Shown here: one piece after another, positions 26,813 through 35,620 of the stretch
Layout of the letters: each line of letters starts with the position of its first letter
Numbering within the stretch: the stretch's first letter is position 1
From: Cyanobacteria bacterium OH_CBrB_359
GTDB lineage: Bacteria > Cyanobacteriota > Vampirovibrionia > Gastranaerophilales > Gastranaerophilaceae
Direction of reading: 5' to 3'
Assembly (NCBI GenBank): GCA_023433065.1
Contig: JAEZET010000001.1
Location: 62,001-126,000, forward strand
DNA: 64,000 bases
Position numbers and translations under genes: made by a program
Notes under the pieces: model-generated
Told to the model about the DNA's origin: nothing
Databases searched by the model: none
The model's input: only the letters and a program-made list of their open reading frames with translations

Positions 26813-26873
26813 CTTATACAAAAATTGACAGAAAAAGTATTTATACTCTAAAGTTAATATTTAATACAACTTT

Positions 26874-28361
26874 ATGAGTATTTTTATGATAAGAATCTTT
26901 AAAAAAAAATATAGCACAATTATTATAGCTTTATTGCTTTTTAGTGGTGCTATTTTGAGATTTATACCATATTTCCATTCAAGACCGCTTTGGCATGATG
27001 AGGCATCGTTGGCTTCAAGCATAATAAACAGAGGATTACTAGGATATTTTTCCCCTCTGGAATATATGCAAAAAGCCCCTCCTCTTTTTATGTTAATAAC
27101 TAAAACCTTAACATTGTTTTTAGGTGAAAGCGAAATAATATTGCGCTTACTGCCTTTTATCTCATCGATTGGAGCTTTATTCCTTTTTTACCTGCTTTCT
27201 CAAAAGGTTTTAGGCAATAAATATTCAATAATAATCGCAAATTTTCTTTTTGCTTTTAATTATAATCTCATATATTACGCTCAGGAATTTAAACAATATT
27301 CAACTGATGTATTATGTTTGATAAGCGCATTTATTTTGTATGAAAAATTAGATTTTAAAAACATATCGTATACAAAAATCCTAAAATACAGCTTAATAAG
27401 CATTTTATTAATATTGCTTTCTCATCCAATGATTATTGCAATATCAGCAATAATTTTATTAAATTTACTGAAATATAAAAAAGAAAATATTAAACAGCAG
27501 CTATGTTTTATGCTCCCGATTATTTTCATAGGAATATTGTATTTTTTGATAATACTCATACCTACTAGGAATGCAGAGCTTGGAGTGTTCAATGAATACT
27601 GGGATTCCGGATTTATAACCCTCAATGTTACAAGTACATTTGAGCTTGTTAAAGATAATTTCTCATACTACTTTCAACCAAATAACTTCTCTCCCTACGT
27701 CATTATTTTATTTGCTGCTGGAACCTTTTTATTTATAAAAGAGAATAAAAAAAACCAACAACTTATGTTCTTGATAATTCTGTTGAGTGTTTTAGCCTCA
27801 CTTTTGTACCTCTTTCCGATTAAGGGGAGGGTCAGTCTTTATCTGCTGCCGATTATAATTTTATTAATATCAAAACCGTTTGACCTGATTGAAAAAGGGA
27901 AAAGATTTGTAATAATAATTTTACTTCTTCTGGTTGCTCTATTTATTAAGTCATTTAATCAATATAACTTTTACTACCTCAGAGAATTTATGAACCCCGA
28001 TATATTCAAAATACAAGATTCAAGAGCGGCAATGCAATTAATTTCTGAGAACTTTAAACCGTCTGACTGCCTTGTATACAATGATGCTTCAAAATCAGAC
28101 TTTGCATATTATTCAAAATATTTTAATTTTAATCCGACTAAAAAAATATTAATGATTTCTAATGAATATGACAAAAACAAATATTTTAAATTACTCGACA
28201 AATTGCCTAAAAATCAGGATTACTGGTTTTATTATCCTTTTGACTACCAATCAAAACCTGTAAGATTTTTCCTCCGGGAATGGGCTCAAAAACAAAATAT
28301 AAAAACAAAAAATCAAGAATTCAACTACAAAAGAACATATGTTTTATACATAAAACGGTAG
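26874..28361 (+). CDS. GT39-like membrane glycosyltransferase (PMT_2/ArnT superfamily)
   Basis: A 495-residue protein with about ten or more membrane helices. The first luminal loop contains WHDEASLASSIINRG, where the Asp-Glu pair is the catalytic and metal-binding signature of GT-C polyprenyl-phosphate-sugar transferases. A C-terminal soluble domain follows about residue 375. It would transfer a sugar from a lipid carrier to lipid A, protein or a glycan outside the inner membrane; the acceptor is unknown. The start is ATG at 26874 or 26886; neither has a clear ribosome-binding site. Confidence 0.82.
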   Translation: MSIFMIRIFKKKYSTIIIALLLFSGAILRFIPYFHSRPLWHDEASLASSIINRGLLGYFSPLEYMQKAPPLFMLITKTLTLFLGESEIILRLLPFISSIGALFLFYLLSQKVLGNKYSIIIANFLFAFNYNLIYYAQEFKQYSTDVLCLISAFILYEKLDFKNISYTKILKYSLISILLILLSHPMIIAISAIILLNLLKYKKENIKQQLCFMLPIIFIGILYFLIILIPTRNAELGVFNEYWDSGFITLNVTSTFELVKDNFSYYFQPNNFSPYVIILFAAGTFLFIKENKKNQQLMFLIILLSVLASLLYLFPIKGRVSLYLLPIIILLISKPFDLIEKGKRFVIIILLLLVALFIKSFNQYNFYYLREFMNPDIFKIQDSRAAMQLISENFKPSDCLVYNDASKSDFAYYSKYFNFNPTKKILMISNEYDKNKYFKLLDKLPKNQDYWFYYPFDYQSKPVRFFLREWAQKQNIKTKNQEFNYKRTYVLYIKR

Positions 28362-28423
28362 TTGTAAAAGTGTTATTTTTGAGTTAGATTTGATTTGTTA
28401 AGTTACAACACGAGGAGAACGTA

Positions 28424-29377
28424 ATGAGTGAAAGAAAATTAGTTGGAACAGGCGAAATGTTCAAAAAAGCGCTTGAAGGCAAGTACGCAATCGGTGCATA
28501 CAACGTAAATAATATGGAAATTCTGCAAGCAATAGCAGAAGCAGCTGAAGAAACAAGATCTCCTATTATTCTTCAAGTTTCAGCAGGTGCAAGAAAATAT
28601 GCTAACCAAACATATCTTATAAAACTTGTAGAAGCTGCTTTGGCCACAACAACAGTTCCTATAGCGCTTCACTTAGACCACGGTGCTGATTTTGAAATCT
28701 GTAAAGCTTGTATAGACGGCGGTTTTTCATCAGTAATGATAGACGGTTCAAGATTCCCGCTAGAAGAAAATATCGCTTTAACAAAACAAGTTGTTGATTA
28801 TGCCCACGAAAGAGGAGTTTCAGTTGAAGCTGAGTTAGGTAAATTAGCCGGAGTTGAAGACGATGTAAACGTTTCTGCCGCTGATGCTAAATATACAAAT
28901 GTTGAAGAAGCTGTTAAATTTGTAAAAGAAACAGGCTGTGATTCATTGGCAATCGCAATCGGAACTAGCCATGGCGCTTATAAATTTTCAGGCGAAGCAA
29001 GACTAGATTTTGACAGACTTGCTGAAATTAAAAAAGCTGTAAATGCTGTTGTGGGATATGATTTCCCGATAGTTCTTCACGGTGCATCTTCAGTTCCTGA
29101 ATATCTTGTTGAAAAATGCAACAAATACGGCGGTAAACTTCCTAACGCAAAAGGCGTTCCTGAAGAAATGCTTGCTTTTGCTGCTAAAAACGGAGTGGCA
29201 AAAATAAACATCGATACAGACTTGAGACTTGCAATGACATCAACAATCAGAGAATTCTTTATTGAAGAGCCTTCTAAATTCGATCCTAGAGAATATATGG
29301 GACCGGGAAGAACAGCAGTTAAAGAACTTGTTAAACATAAAATGCAAGTTTTGGGAACAGCTGGACACGCTGAATAG
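28424..29377 (+). CDS. fba: class II fructose-bisphosphate aldolase
   Basis: A zinc aldolase of 317 residues that splits fructose 1,6-bisphosphate in glycolysis. Seen are AYNVNNMEILQAI, ALHLDHGADFE (zinc His), VSVEAELGKLAGVEDD (Glu ligand), GTSHGAYKF (zinc His), and VLHGASSVP. GAGGAG lies before the ATG. A strong terminator follows, so it may be a single transcription unit. Confidence 0.96.
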   Translation: MSERKLVGTGEMFKKALEGKYAIGAYNVNNMEILQAIAEAAEETRSPIILQVSAGARKYANQTYLIKLVEAALATTTVPIALHLDHGADFEICKACIDGGFSSVMIDGSRFPLEENIALTKQVVDYAHERGVSVEAELGKLAGVEDDVNVSAADAKYTNVEEAVKFVKETGCDSLAIAIGTSHGAYKFSGEARLDFDRLAEIKKAVNAVVGYDFPIVLHGASSVPEYLVEKCNKYGGKLPNAKGVPEEMLAFAAKNGVAKINIDTDLRLAMTSTIREFFIEEPSKFDPREYMGPGRTAVKELVKHKMQVLGTAGHAE

Positions 29378-29396
29378 ATTAATTTTTGTAATTAAT

Positions 29397-29435
29397 AAAT
29401 AGGGTAATGAAACGAGTTCTTTACCCTATTTTTTT
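29397..29435 (+). terminator. intrinsic terminator after fba
   Basis: An 11-bp stem (29397-29407 with 29421-29431) with a 13-nt loop, followed by a run of T to 29435. Confidence 0.88.
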
Positions 29436-29481
29436 GTTAATATAATAATCGTGTAAATAATTCAAATTGACTGGAATTAAG

Positions 29482-30528
29482 ATGGCAGATTTAATTAAAT
29501 ATTTTAAGGGCTCATTCTTTGTAACAATAATAGGCTTTATAATAGCATTCTTTTGGGGACAGCAACTTCATCATCAAAACGGTTTTTTGACTGTTTTTAT
29601 AGTCTTTTTCCTATCCATTCTAGAAGTGACTCTCTCTTTTGATAACGCTGTTATTAATGCAATCAAACTTGAAAAAATGACTGAAAAATGGCGGCACAGA
29701 TTTATTACCTGGGGGATAGCGATTGCTGTATTCGGCATGAGATTTTTATTTCCTGTAATTGTAGTTTCTGCATTTTCAGGACTGTCCCTGATTGGTGTAA
29801 CAAAACTTGCGATATATGACGTCGATAAATATGCTTATTATCTGCATCTTGTTCATGCACCTCTTGTAACTTTCGGCGGAGCATTTTTATTAATGCTGTT
29901 TTTGTTCTACTTCTTTAATCCGGATAAAACTACACACTGGCTTACCGGAATTGAAAAACCGTTATCGTGTTGTAATAAAATAAAATCTATTGAAGTTATA
30001 ATATGCCTTTTAACTATTTCAATTCTTCAGGCGCATATCCCTTCAGAAGCAAGACTAACTGTTATTTTAGCAGGTTTTACGGGAATAATTTTATTCTTAG
30101 TGATTGATAGTGTAAGCAACCTTCTTGAAACAATAGCTGAAGAAAAAGCTAACCTTGCCGGAGAAACAGCAAAATTAGGCTTTATTGGATTTTTATATTT
30201 AGAACTAATTGATGCATCATTCTCTCTTGACGGTGTTTTAGGTGCATTTGCAATAAGCAAAGATATAATAATCATTACTATCGGCCTTGCAATAGGAGCT
30301 ATGTTCGTGCGGTCATTGACAATTCTTATGGTTGAAAAAAGAACACTCAAACAATATTTATATCTTGAGCATGGTGCACACTGGGCAATAGGATTCCTGG
30401 CAATAATTATGTTTATAAGCACAATCCACGAAGTTCCAGAAGTCGTAACAGGGATGGTAGGACTTGTAATAGTAGGAGCATCATTCATATCTTCCATAGT
30501 TCACAATAAAAAGAACAAAGTTAACTAA
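29482..30528 (+). CDS. DUF475 / TerC-like integral membrane protein
   Basis: A protein of 348 residues from ATG 29482, with a TTG at 29467 as a weaker upstream option. It has about nine hydrophobic segments. Two acidic repeat motifs, LEVTLSFDNAVINA and LIDASFSLDGVLGAFA, are the TerC/DUF475 pattern, thought to bind or move metal ions (Mn or Ca in related families). Its substrate is not known. It is followed by fabI after 60 bases. Confidence 0.85.
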   Translation: MADLIKYFKGSFFVTIIGFIIAFFWGQQLHHQNGFLTVFIVFFLSILEVTLSFDNAVINAIKLEKMTEKWRHRFITWGIAIAVFGMRFLFPVIVVSAFSGLSLIGVTKLAIYDVDKYAYYLHLVHAPLVTFGGAFLLMLFLFYFFNPDKTTHWLTGIEKPLSCCNKIKSIEVIICLLTISILQAHIPSEARLTVILAGFTGIILFLVIDSVSNLLETIAEEKANLAGETAKLGFIGFLYLELIDASFSLDGVLGAFAISKDIIIITIGLAIGAMFVRSLTILMVEKRTLKQYLYLEHGAHWAIGFLAIIMFISTIHEVPEVVTGMVGLVIVGASFISSIVHNKKNKVN

Positions 30529-30588
30529 AGTTGAAAATTTGCTTTGTTAATTGTAATATATTCACGATTAGCAAAAGAGGATTAATCT

Positions 30589-31401
30589 ATGAAATTAATG
30601 GAAGGAAAAAAGGGAGTTATATTCGGAGTCTCTAATACTCACGGTATAGCATACGGCATCGCTAAAGAATTATTTGATGCGGGCGCAGATATTGCCTTTA
30701 CATATGCAGGCGAAGTTATGGAAAAACGTGTTAGACCAATCGCTGAATCTATGAATGCAAAAATTATTAAAAACTGCGATGTTACAAAAGAAGAAGAAGT
30801 AAAAGCTGTATTTGATGAGTGTGAAAAAGTATATGGCAAACTTGATTTTCTTGTTCACGCTGTAGCCTTTGCAAACAGAGAAGACTTACAAGGTGAATTT
30901 ATTTCTACATCAAGGGAAGGATGGGATCTGGCACTTGGTGTAAGCGCATACTCATTAGTAACACTCGCCAGAAATGCAAGACCTGTATTGAAAGAAGGCT
31001 CTTCAATTATTGCGTTAACTTACCTGGGCGGAGAAAAAGTTGTTGCTAATTATAACGTAATGGGTGTAGCTAAAGCAGCACTTGAATCTTCGGCAAGGTA
31101 TTTAGCTGAAGATTTAGGAAAAGAAGGCATAAGAGTAAACTGTTTATCAGCGGGCGCTGTTAAAACTCTTGCAGCTAGCGGAATTGGCGGATTCAGCAAA
31201 ATGCTTAAGGCAGGAGCTTTAAAAGCACCGTTAAGAAGAAACGTAACGCTTGAGGATGTTGGAAAAACTGCACTATATCTACTTTCAGACCTTTCTACCG
31301 GTGTAACCGGAGAAACAATTCACGTAGATTGCGGATGCCATTCTGTATATAACTCAAGTGCAGAAATGGAACTAATAGTTAATTCACTTTCTCAAGAATA
31401 A
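30589..31401 (+). CDS. fabI: enoyl-ACP reductase (NADH)
   Basis: A short-chain-dehydrogenase-fold enzyme of 270 residues that reduces enoyl-ACP in fatty acid synthesis. The N-terminal GVSNTHGIAYGIAKEL nucleotide loop is typical of FabI. The catalytic pair is Y-x6-K in YNVMGVAKAALE. Other signatures are IALTYLGGEKV and VNCLSAGAVKTLAASGI. AGAGGA precedes the ATG. A terminator follows. Confidence 0.96.
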   Translation: MKLMEGKKGVIFGVSNTHGIAYGIAKELFDAGADIAFTYAGEVMEKRVRPIAESMNAKIIKNCDVTKEEEVKAVFDECEKVYGKLDFLVHAVAFANREDLQGEFISTSREGWDLALGVSAYSLVTLARNARPVLKEGSSIIALTYLGGEKVVANYNVMGVAKAALESSARYLAEDLGKEGIRVNCLSAGAVKTLAASGIGGFSKMLKAGALKAPLRRNVTLEDVGKTALYLLSDLSTGVTGETIHVDCGCHSVYNSSAEMELIVNSLSQE

Positions 31402-31435
31402 TACATGTATAATTAATATTTATATATAATTATTT

Positions 31436-31456
31436 AGCCACAGGAATTCTGTGGCT
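31436..31456 (+). terminator. intrinsic terminator after fabI
   Basis: A GC-rich 8-bp stem (31436-31443 with 31449-31456) with a 5-nt loop, followed by TTTAATT. Confidence 0.75.
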
Positions 31457-31482
31457 TTTAATTATCAATTGACAATATAAAA

Positions 31483-31503
31483 AGTGCCTGTAAAACAGGC
31501 ACT
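31483..31503 (-). terminator. intrinsic terminator after sepF
   Basis: A 9-bp stem (31483-31491 with 31495-31503) around three bases. On the minus strand a T run follows. It lies 28 bases beyond the sepF stop. Confidence 0.85.
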
Positions 31504-31530
31504 AAAACTTAAAAATAAATCAACCATTAA

Positions 31531-32013
31531 TTATTGAGGTTGATTCCAAAGTGCGTCTCTAATAAATTTTGTTTTTTGTGATTCGGCTGATAAAGCAACA
31601 TTTGAAGGAGTAAAGATAAATACAGAATCGCCGATTTTCTGTTGATTACCATTAAGAGCATGCGTTGCACCGCATAAAAAATCTACAATTCTCATAGACT
31701 GCTCTCTATCAAGCAAATGTAAGTTTAGAATAATTGTTTTCTTTTCTTTTAAGTGTTTTACAATGGCAACAGACTCGTCATATGAACGAGGCTCAGAAAC
31801 CATAACTTCATAACCACGGTAATTTGGATGATTAACAACTTTTAAGTCTTGGCTTTTATGAGGATTAGAAGAATACATAGGATCCAAAGCTAAATTATCC
31901 TGAACCTGATAATCACCTACTTCATCTACCATTTCGTCAAATATATCATCCCTATTTTCAAAACCTGATGTTAAAAATCCTACGATTGATTTAATTTTGT
32001 CTGATACTGCCAA
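31531..32013 (-). CDS. sepF: cell division protein SepF
   Basis: A protein of 160 residues. An N-terminal amphipathic helix (AVSDKIKSIVGFL) and an acidic linker are followed by the SepF/YlmF domain (about 75-155) with EPRSYDESVAIVKHLKEKK, MRIVDFLCGATHALNG and GDSVFIFTPSNV. It bundles FtsZ filaments at the membrane. The TTG start at 32013 is supported by a strong GGGGAGG site eight bases upstream. It follows yggS in the same operon, an arrangement seen in cyanobacteria and Gram-positives. Confidence 0.93.
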   Translation of the reverse strand: MAVSDKIKSIVGFLTSGFENRDDIFDEMVDEVGDYQVQDNLALDPMYSSNPHKSQDLKVVNHPNYRGYEVMVSEPRSYDESVAIVKHLKEKKTIILNLHLLDREQSMRIVDFLCGATHALNGNQQKIGDSVFIFTPSNVALSAESQKTKFIRDALWNQPQ

Positions 32014-32039
32014 TGTTCTTTCCTCCCCAATATTATGTA

Positions 32040-32699
32040 TTATTCAAATAGTATTCGTCCTAAACGTATTATTGTTGCACCTTCTTCAAGCGCTATTCTA
32101 AAATCGTTGCTCATCCCCATGGATATCTCATTTAATTCTACTTTAAATTCAGATTCTAATTCATCCTTTAAAAGTTTGATTTTTTTGAATAAAACTCTTA
32201 AGCTCTCAGAATCTTCCATCAAAGGAGCTATGTTCATAATTCCTTCAACTTTGACTGATTTTAACTTTAGAATTTGTTCAAACTCCTTCTTCAAGCACTC
32301 AGGAGAATAGCCGAATTTAGACTCTTCATTAGCATTATTAACTTGAACTAAAACTTTTTGGACAACACCGATTTTTTTGGCTTCTTCATCAATTTTTTCT
32401 GCCAGTTTAAGAGAATCAACAGAATGTATCAAATCAAATCTCCCGACGGCATATTTTGCCTTGTTAGTCTGCAAATGTCCTATCAAATGAAATTTGCTAT
32501 TCCCAAGAATTTCTTCAGGTAGCTTTTCCATCTTGGCAATTGCATCTTGCACTCTGTTTTCGCCGAAATCTCTTATCCCTGCATTGTAATACTCAACAAT
32601 TTTGTTCTCGTCAAAGTATTTAGTTACAGCAACTATTTTAGGATTATAAGGTACGATTTGTGTTTTTATAAGCTCAAGGGTTTCTTCTATTTTTCGCAT
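32040..32699 (-). CDS. yggS: PLP homeostasis protein YggS/YlmE
   Basis: A PLP-binding protein of 219 residues from ATG 32699. The PLP-Lys motif is KIVAVTKYF, with FGENRVQDA, FHLIGHLQTNKAKY, VQVNNANEESKFG and the phosphate-binding end LSMGMS-like (ISMGMSNDFRIALEEGATIIRLG). It controls free pyridoxal phosphate levels. The frame is open to a GTG at 32741, close behind a TATAAT box, which would add 14 residues; family alignment favours 32699. Confidence 0.92.
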   Translation of the reverse strand: MRKIEETLELIKTQIVPYNPKIVAVTKYFDENKIVEYYNAGIRDFGENRVQDAIAKMEKLPEEILGNSKFHLIGHLQTNKAKYAVGRFDLIHSVDSLKLAEKIDEEAKKIGVVQKVLVQVNNANEESKFGYSPECLKKEFEQILKLKSVKVEGIMNIAPLMEDSESLRVLFKKIKLLKDELESEFKVELNEISMGMSNDFRIALEEGATIIRLGRILFE

Positions 32700-32750
32700 G
32701 AAATTAAAAAGTATGCCTCCCCAGTCATGTGCCTTAAACACTATAGGTTA

Positions 32751-32756
32751 ATTATA
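32751..32756 (-). promoter_or_regulatory. -10 box of the yggS-sepF operon
   Basis: TATAAT on the minus strand ends nine bases before the upstream GTG and 51 bases before the preferred yggS ATG. Confidence 0.5.
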
Positions 32757-32992
32757 ACAAAGTTTTTATTGAGTACAACAAATTGTATAAACAACAAATA
32801 AATGAATAAATTAAATCGCCGAAAAAACCATGACTACATGGGCTTTGACATGTTTTAGCCCTGTGTTACAAAACTTAATAAGGACAGTAATCATGACGTT
32901 TTGTTAAGCGAAATAGCAAATAATACTTATATTCATGACCTTCTATGTACATGTATAAATGTTAAATTTTTAATTATTTCAGCTAAAAAAAG
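32757..32992. other. intergenic stretch with no gene seen
   Basis: The yggS-xerC gap of about 300 bases holds the yggS -10 box at one end and the xerC -10 box at the other. In between I see no open frame of note, no tRNA and no convincing terminator. Confidence 0.6.
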
Positions 32993-32998
32993 TATAAT
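32993..32998 (+). promoter_or_regulatory. -10 box placing xerC/D transcript start at the ATG
   Basis: TATAAT ends six bases before the ATG at 33005. No ribosome-binding site is present, so the message is probably leaderless. Confidence 0.6.
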
Positions 32999-33004
32999 TA
33001 TTCT

Positions 33005-33907
33005 ATGAACGAAATTTCAAAAAAATATTTAAACGAATTTAAATTATATATTGAAGTTGAAAGAAACTTCTCTATACATACCGTAAAAGCTTATATATCA
33101 GATATTTTAGGCTTTTTAATCTGGCTAAATGACGAACCCGCAAATAATGTAAATTTAAAAAAAATTAAAGAATATCTTTTATTTATACAAAAATTTAATT
33201 ATTCAAAAACGACTACTGCAAGGAAAATTGCATCAATCAGAACTTTTTACCGTTATTTATACAGAGAAAAAATTACCGAATTAAACCCTGCTTCTGCTAT
33301 TCGCTCACCTAAAAGAGGCAAAAGCCTGCCAAAATTTCTTACGGAAAACGAAATTGATCAAATTTTAAATAATATAAAAATCGAAACACCAGCAGGATAT
33401 AGAAATAGAACCATACTAGAGCTTCTTTACGCAACGGGGATGAGGATTTCTGAGCTTTCAGGTCTTAATTTCAGGGATTTAAATCTTGAAAATAATGAAA
33501 TAAAAGTTCTCGGCAAAGGTAATAAAGAAAGGATTGTTCTTGTTTCTAACAAAGCAAAAGATTTTTTGAATACTTATATTAAAACTGTCAGGAATCTTAT
33601 TTTTAAAGATACAAAAACATCTGATAATGCTCCTTTATTTATAAATAAAACAGGTTACAGACTTCAGCCGCAAAGCGTAAGACTTGCAATAAAAGAAGTC
33701 GTTTCCGATATTAAATTGCCAAAAGAAGTAACCCCACACGTTTTTAGACATAGTTTTGCAACAAAACTTCTTGAAAAAGGTGCTGATTTAAGAATTGTAC
33801 AGGAGCTTTTAGGGCACAGCAGCATAAGCAACACTCAAATCTATACCCATGTCACAACTGAAAGGCTTAAAGAAGCTTATAACAGCGCTCATCCGAGAGC
33901 TTATTGA
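33005..33907 (+). CDS. xerC: XerC/XerD-type tyrosine recombinase
   Basis: A protein of 300 residues that probably resolves chromosome dimers. The N-terminal SAM-like DNA-binding domain (about 1-95) is followed by a catalytic domain with the first Arg in LLYATGMRISELSGL, HVFRHSFATKLLEKG (His-x2-Arg), LLGHSSISNTQIYTHV with the nucleophile Tyr. Length and ends (HPRAY) match host XerC/D rather than phage integrases. XerC and XerD cannot be told apart here. Confidence 0.9.
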   Translation: MNEISKKYLNEFKLYIEVERNFSIHTVKAYISDILGFLIWLNDEPANNVNLKKIKEYLLFIQKFNYSKTTTARKIASIRTFYRYLYREKITELNPASAIRSPKRGKSLPKFLTENEIDQILNNIKIETPAGYRNRTILELLYATGMRISELSGLNFRDLNLENNEIKVLGKGNKERIVLVSNKAKDFLNTYIKTVRNLIFKDTKTSDNAPLFINKTGYRLQPQSVRLAIKEVVSDIKLPKEVTPHVFRHSFATKLLEKGADLRIVQELLGHSSISNTQIYTHVTTERLKEAYNSAHPRAY

Positions 33908-33942
33908 TGATATAATACTTATTATTACAAAAGAGGATTGAA

Positions 33943-34986
33943 ATGTACGACATAATTACAATAGGAAGCGCAACTATAGATACTTTTGTTGAAACAAATG
34001 CAGCAAATATTGTATCTGTAAGTTCTGTTAATTCAAAAAACGATTTTATGGCTTACCCATACGGTTCAAAAATAGAGATTGATAAATTTGAACTCGCTAC
34101 AGGAGGCGGTGCGGTAAATACCGCTATAAACTTCACAAATCTCGGATTTAAAACATCATCAATAATCAAAATCGGAGATGAAATTCAGGGACAAAATATT
34201 TTGCAAGTACTTAAAAACAAAAATGTCGACACTTCAAATGTTATAGTAAGCAAAGAAGATAAAACCGGATTTTCCGTAATATTAACAAGTTTTCAGGGGG
34301 ACAGGACCGTACTTGCCCATAGGGGAGCAAATTCAAATTTAAAAAAATCAGAAATTAATTTTGAAGCTATAAAAAACTCAAAATGGCTTTACATAGCACC
34401 CTTAAACGGAGAATCAACAAAAATTCTTGATGAAATTGCAACATTCGCCGAAAGAAATGACGTTAACATGGCAATAAACATAGGTACAAGCAGTATAAAA
34501 AAAGGTGCAAATTATCTTTCTAAAATACTTGAAACAGCAGAAGTAGTGATATTAAACAAAGAAGAAGCCTCTATGCTCACATCAATTGTGGTAAGACCTG
34601 ATTCAAAAGGAGAAAAATTTTCAAACGAAATTATTCACCCCGATATAAAATCTATGTTAAATAAATTAAAATCGACTCATGCCAAAATAGTTATAATTAC
34701 AGACGGCAAAAACGGAGTTTATGCATTCGATGGAAATAGCTACTATCAATGTGACCAATTCCCTGCAAAAGTAGTAAGTACACTTGGCGCAGGAGATGCT
34801 TTTTCTTCAACTTTTGTAGCAACTTTAGAAAAAACTTCCTGGGATGTAAAAACATCTCTAATCTATGCTTCTGTTAATGCAGCTTCTGTAGTTGAAAACT
34901 TCGGAGCGCATGAAGGCTTTTTAACATTTGAACAGATTAAATCAAAATTAAAAAACTATCCGGACTTTTCAGCAAATATTTGTTAA
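33943..34986 (+). CDS. PfkB-family sugar or nucleoside kinase
   Basis: A ribokinase-fold protein of 347 residues. The N-terminal ELATGGGAVNTAINFTNLGF is the substrate-site glycine motif, and STLGAGDAFSSTFVATL is the C-terminal PfkB signature with the catalytic Asp. The substrate cannot be told from sequence. AGAGGA precedes the ATG. It is 35 bases downstream of xerC and may be cotranscribed. Confidence 0.88.
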   Translation: MYDIITIGSATIDTFVETNAANIVSVSSVNSKNDFMAYPYGSKIEIDKFELATGGGAVNTAINFTNLGFKTSSIIKIGDEIQGQNILQVLKNKNVDTSNVIVSKEDKTGFSVILTSFQGDRTVLAHRGANSNLKKSEINFEAIKNSKWLYIAPLNGESTKILDEIATFAERNDVNMAINIGTSSIKKGANYLSKILETAEVVILNKEEASMLTSIVVRPDSKGEKFSNEIIHPDIKSMLNKLKSTHAKIVIITDGKNGVYAFDGNSYYQCDQFPAKVVSTLGAGDAFSSTFVATLEKTSWDVKTSLIYASVNAASVVENFGAHEGFLTFEQIKSKLKNYPDFSANIC

Positions 34987-34999
34987 AAGCAGATAATAT

Positions 35000-35446
35000 T
35001 TATGCTGAAGTCGAACAGAATTTAATTTGTTCGTCGTATCTTTGGTTGATTTTTTCTGCTTTTTTAGCACCTTTCAATACAAACCTAGCAGCTAAAATCC
35101 CTGTTAAGCCTATTGCTAAAGCCATAGGATGAGTTTTTATGAATTGTCCTATTCTCTTTAAAAGACTTTTTGGAGCTTTGGGAATAACTTTATTAAAATG
35201 AACTGCTTTATCAACTATAACTTTTGGCATTTTCTTTTTGAAAAAACCTACGGCATTTATAAGTCCTTTAGGGTATCTTTTAGCTATATCAGCAGAGCTA
35301 CATACAACAGTAGCTGCAATTACTGACTTTATCGCCGTTTCGATTTTATTTTCTTTTAATTCTTTCTGACGCATTTGCTCAACGCTTTTGACTTGACTGA
35401 GCCCTGTGAATGATACCATTCCACACTTAATCTTAGAATCCATCAT
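35000..35446 (-). CDS. hypothetical membrane-associated protein with CGMVSFTGL N-terminus
   Basis: A protein of 148 residues when started at ATG 35446. Upstream codons to 35500 are open but begin at TTG without a good site. The N-terminus CGMVSFTGL resembles the ISFKAG start of the 55299 protein. Hydrophobic stretches lie near residues 40-55 (AIKSVIAATVVCSSA) and 112-128 (ALAIGLTGILAARFVL). Function unknown. Confidence 0.6.
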   Translation of the reverse strand: MMDSKIKCGMVSFTGLSQVKSVEQMRQKELKENKIETAIKSVIAATVVCSSADIAKRYPKGLINAVGFFKKKMPKVIVDKAVHFNKVIPKAPKSLLKRIGQFIKTHPMALAIGLTGILAARFVLKGAKKAEKINQRYDEQIKFCSTSA

Positions 35447-35620
35447 AATAATACATACCTTATTACTTTCACACTTTGTTCCTCCATAAACGTTTTTCAA
35501 GTTTGAAAAATGACAAATTCAATATTATTTTGTAAACTTATGTAACGTTATATACTTTTTGAGTAATTTGTATATACTAAATGTTTTTATATAAGTGTGT
35601 ACAAAAAAATGTAGGTATTC

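Noticed and set aside
33005..33907. Tyrosine recombinase as a sign of a prophage or integron
   Set aside because: Length, ends and neighbours fit a host XerC/D. No phage genes, attachment-site repeats or cassette array are seen nearby.
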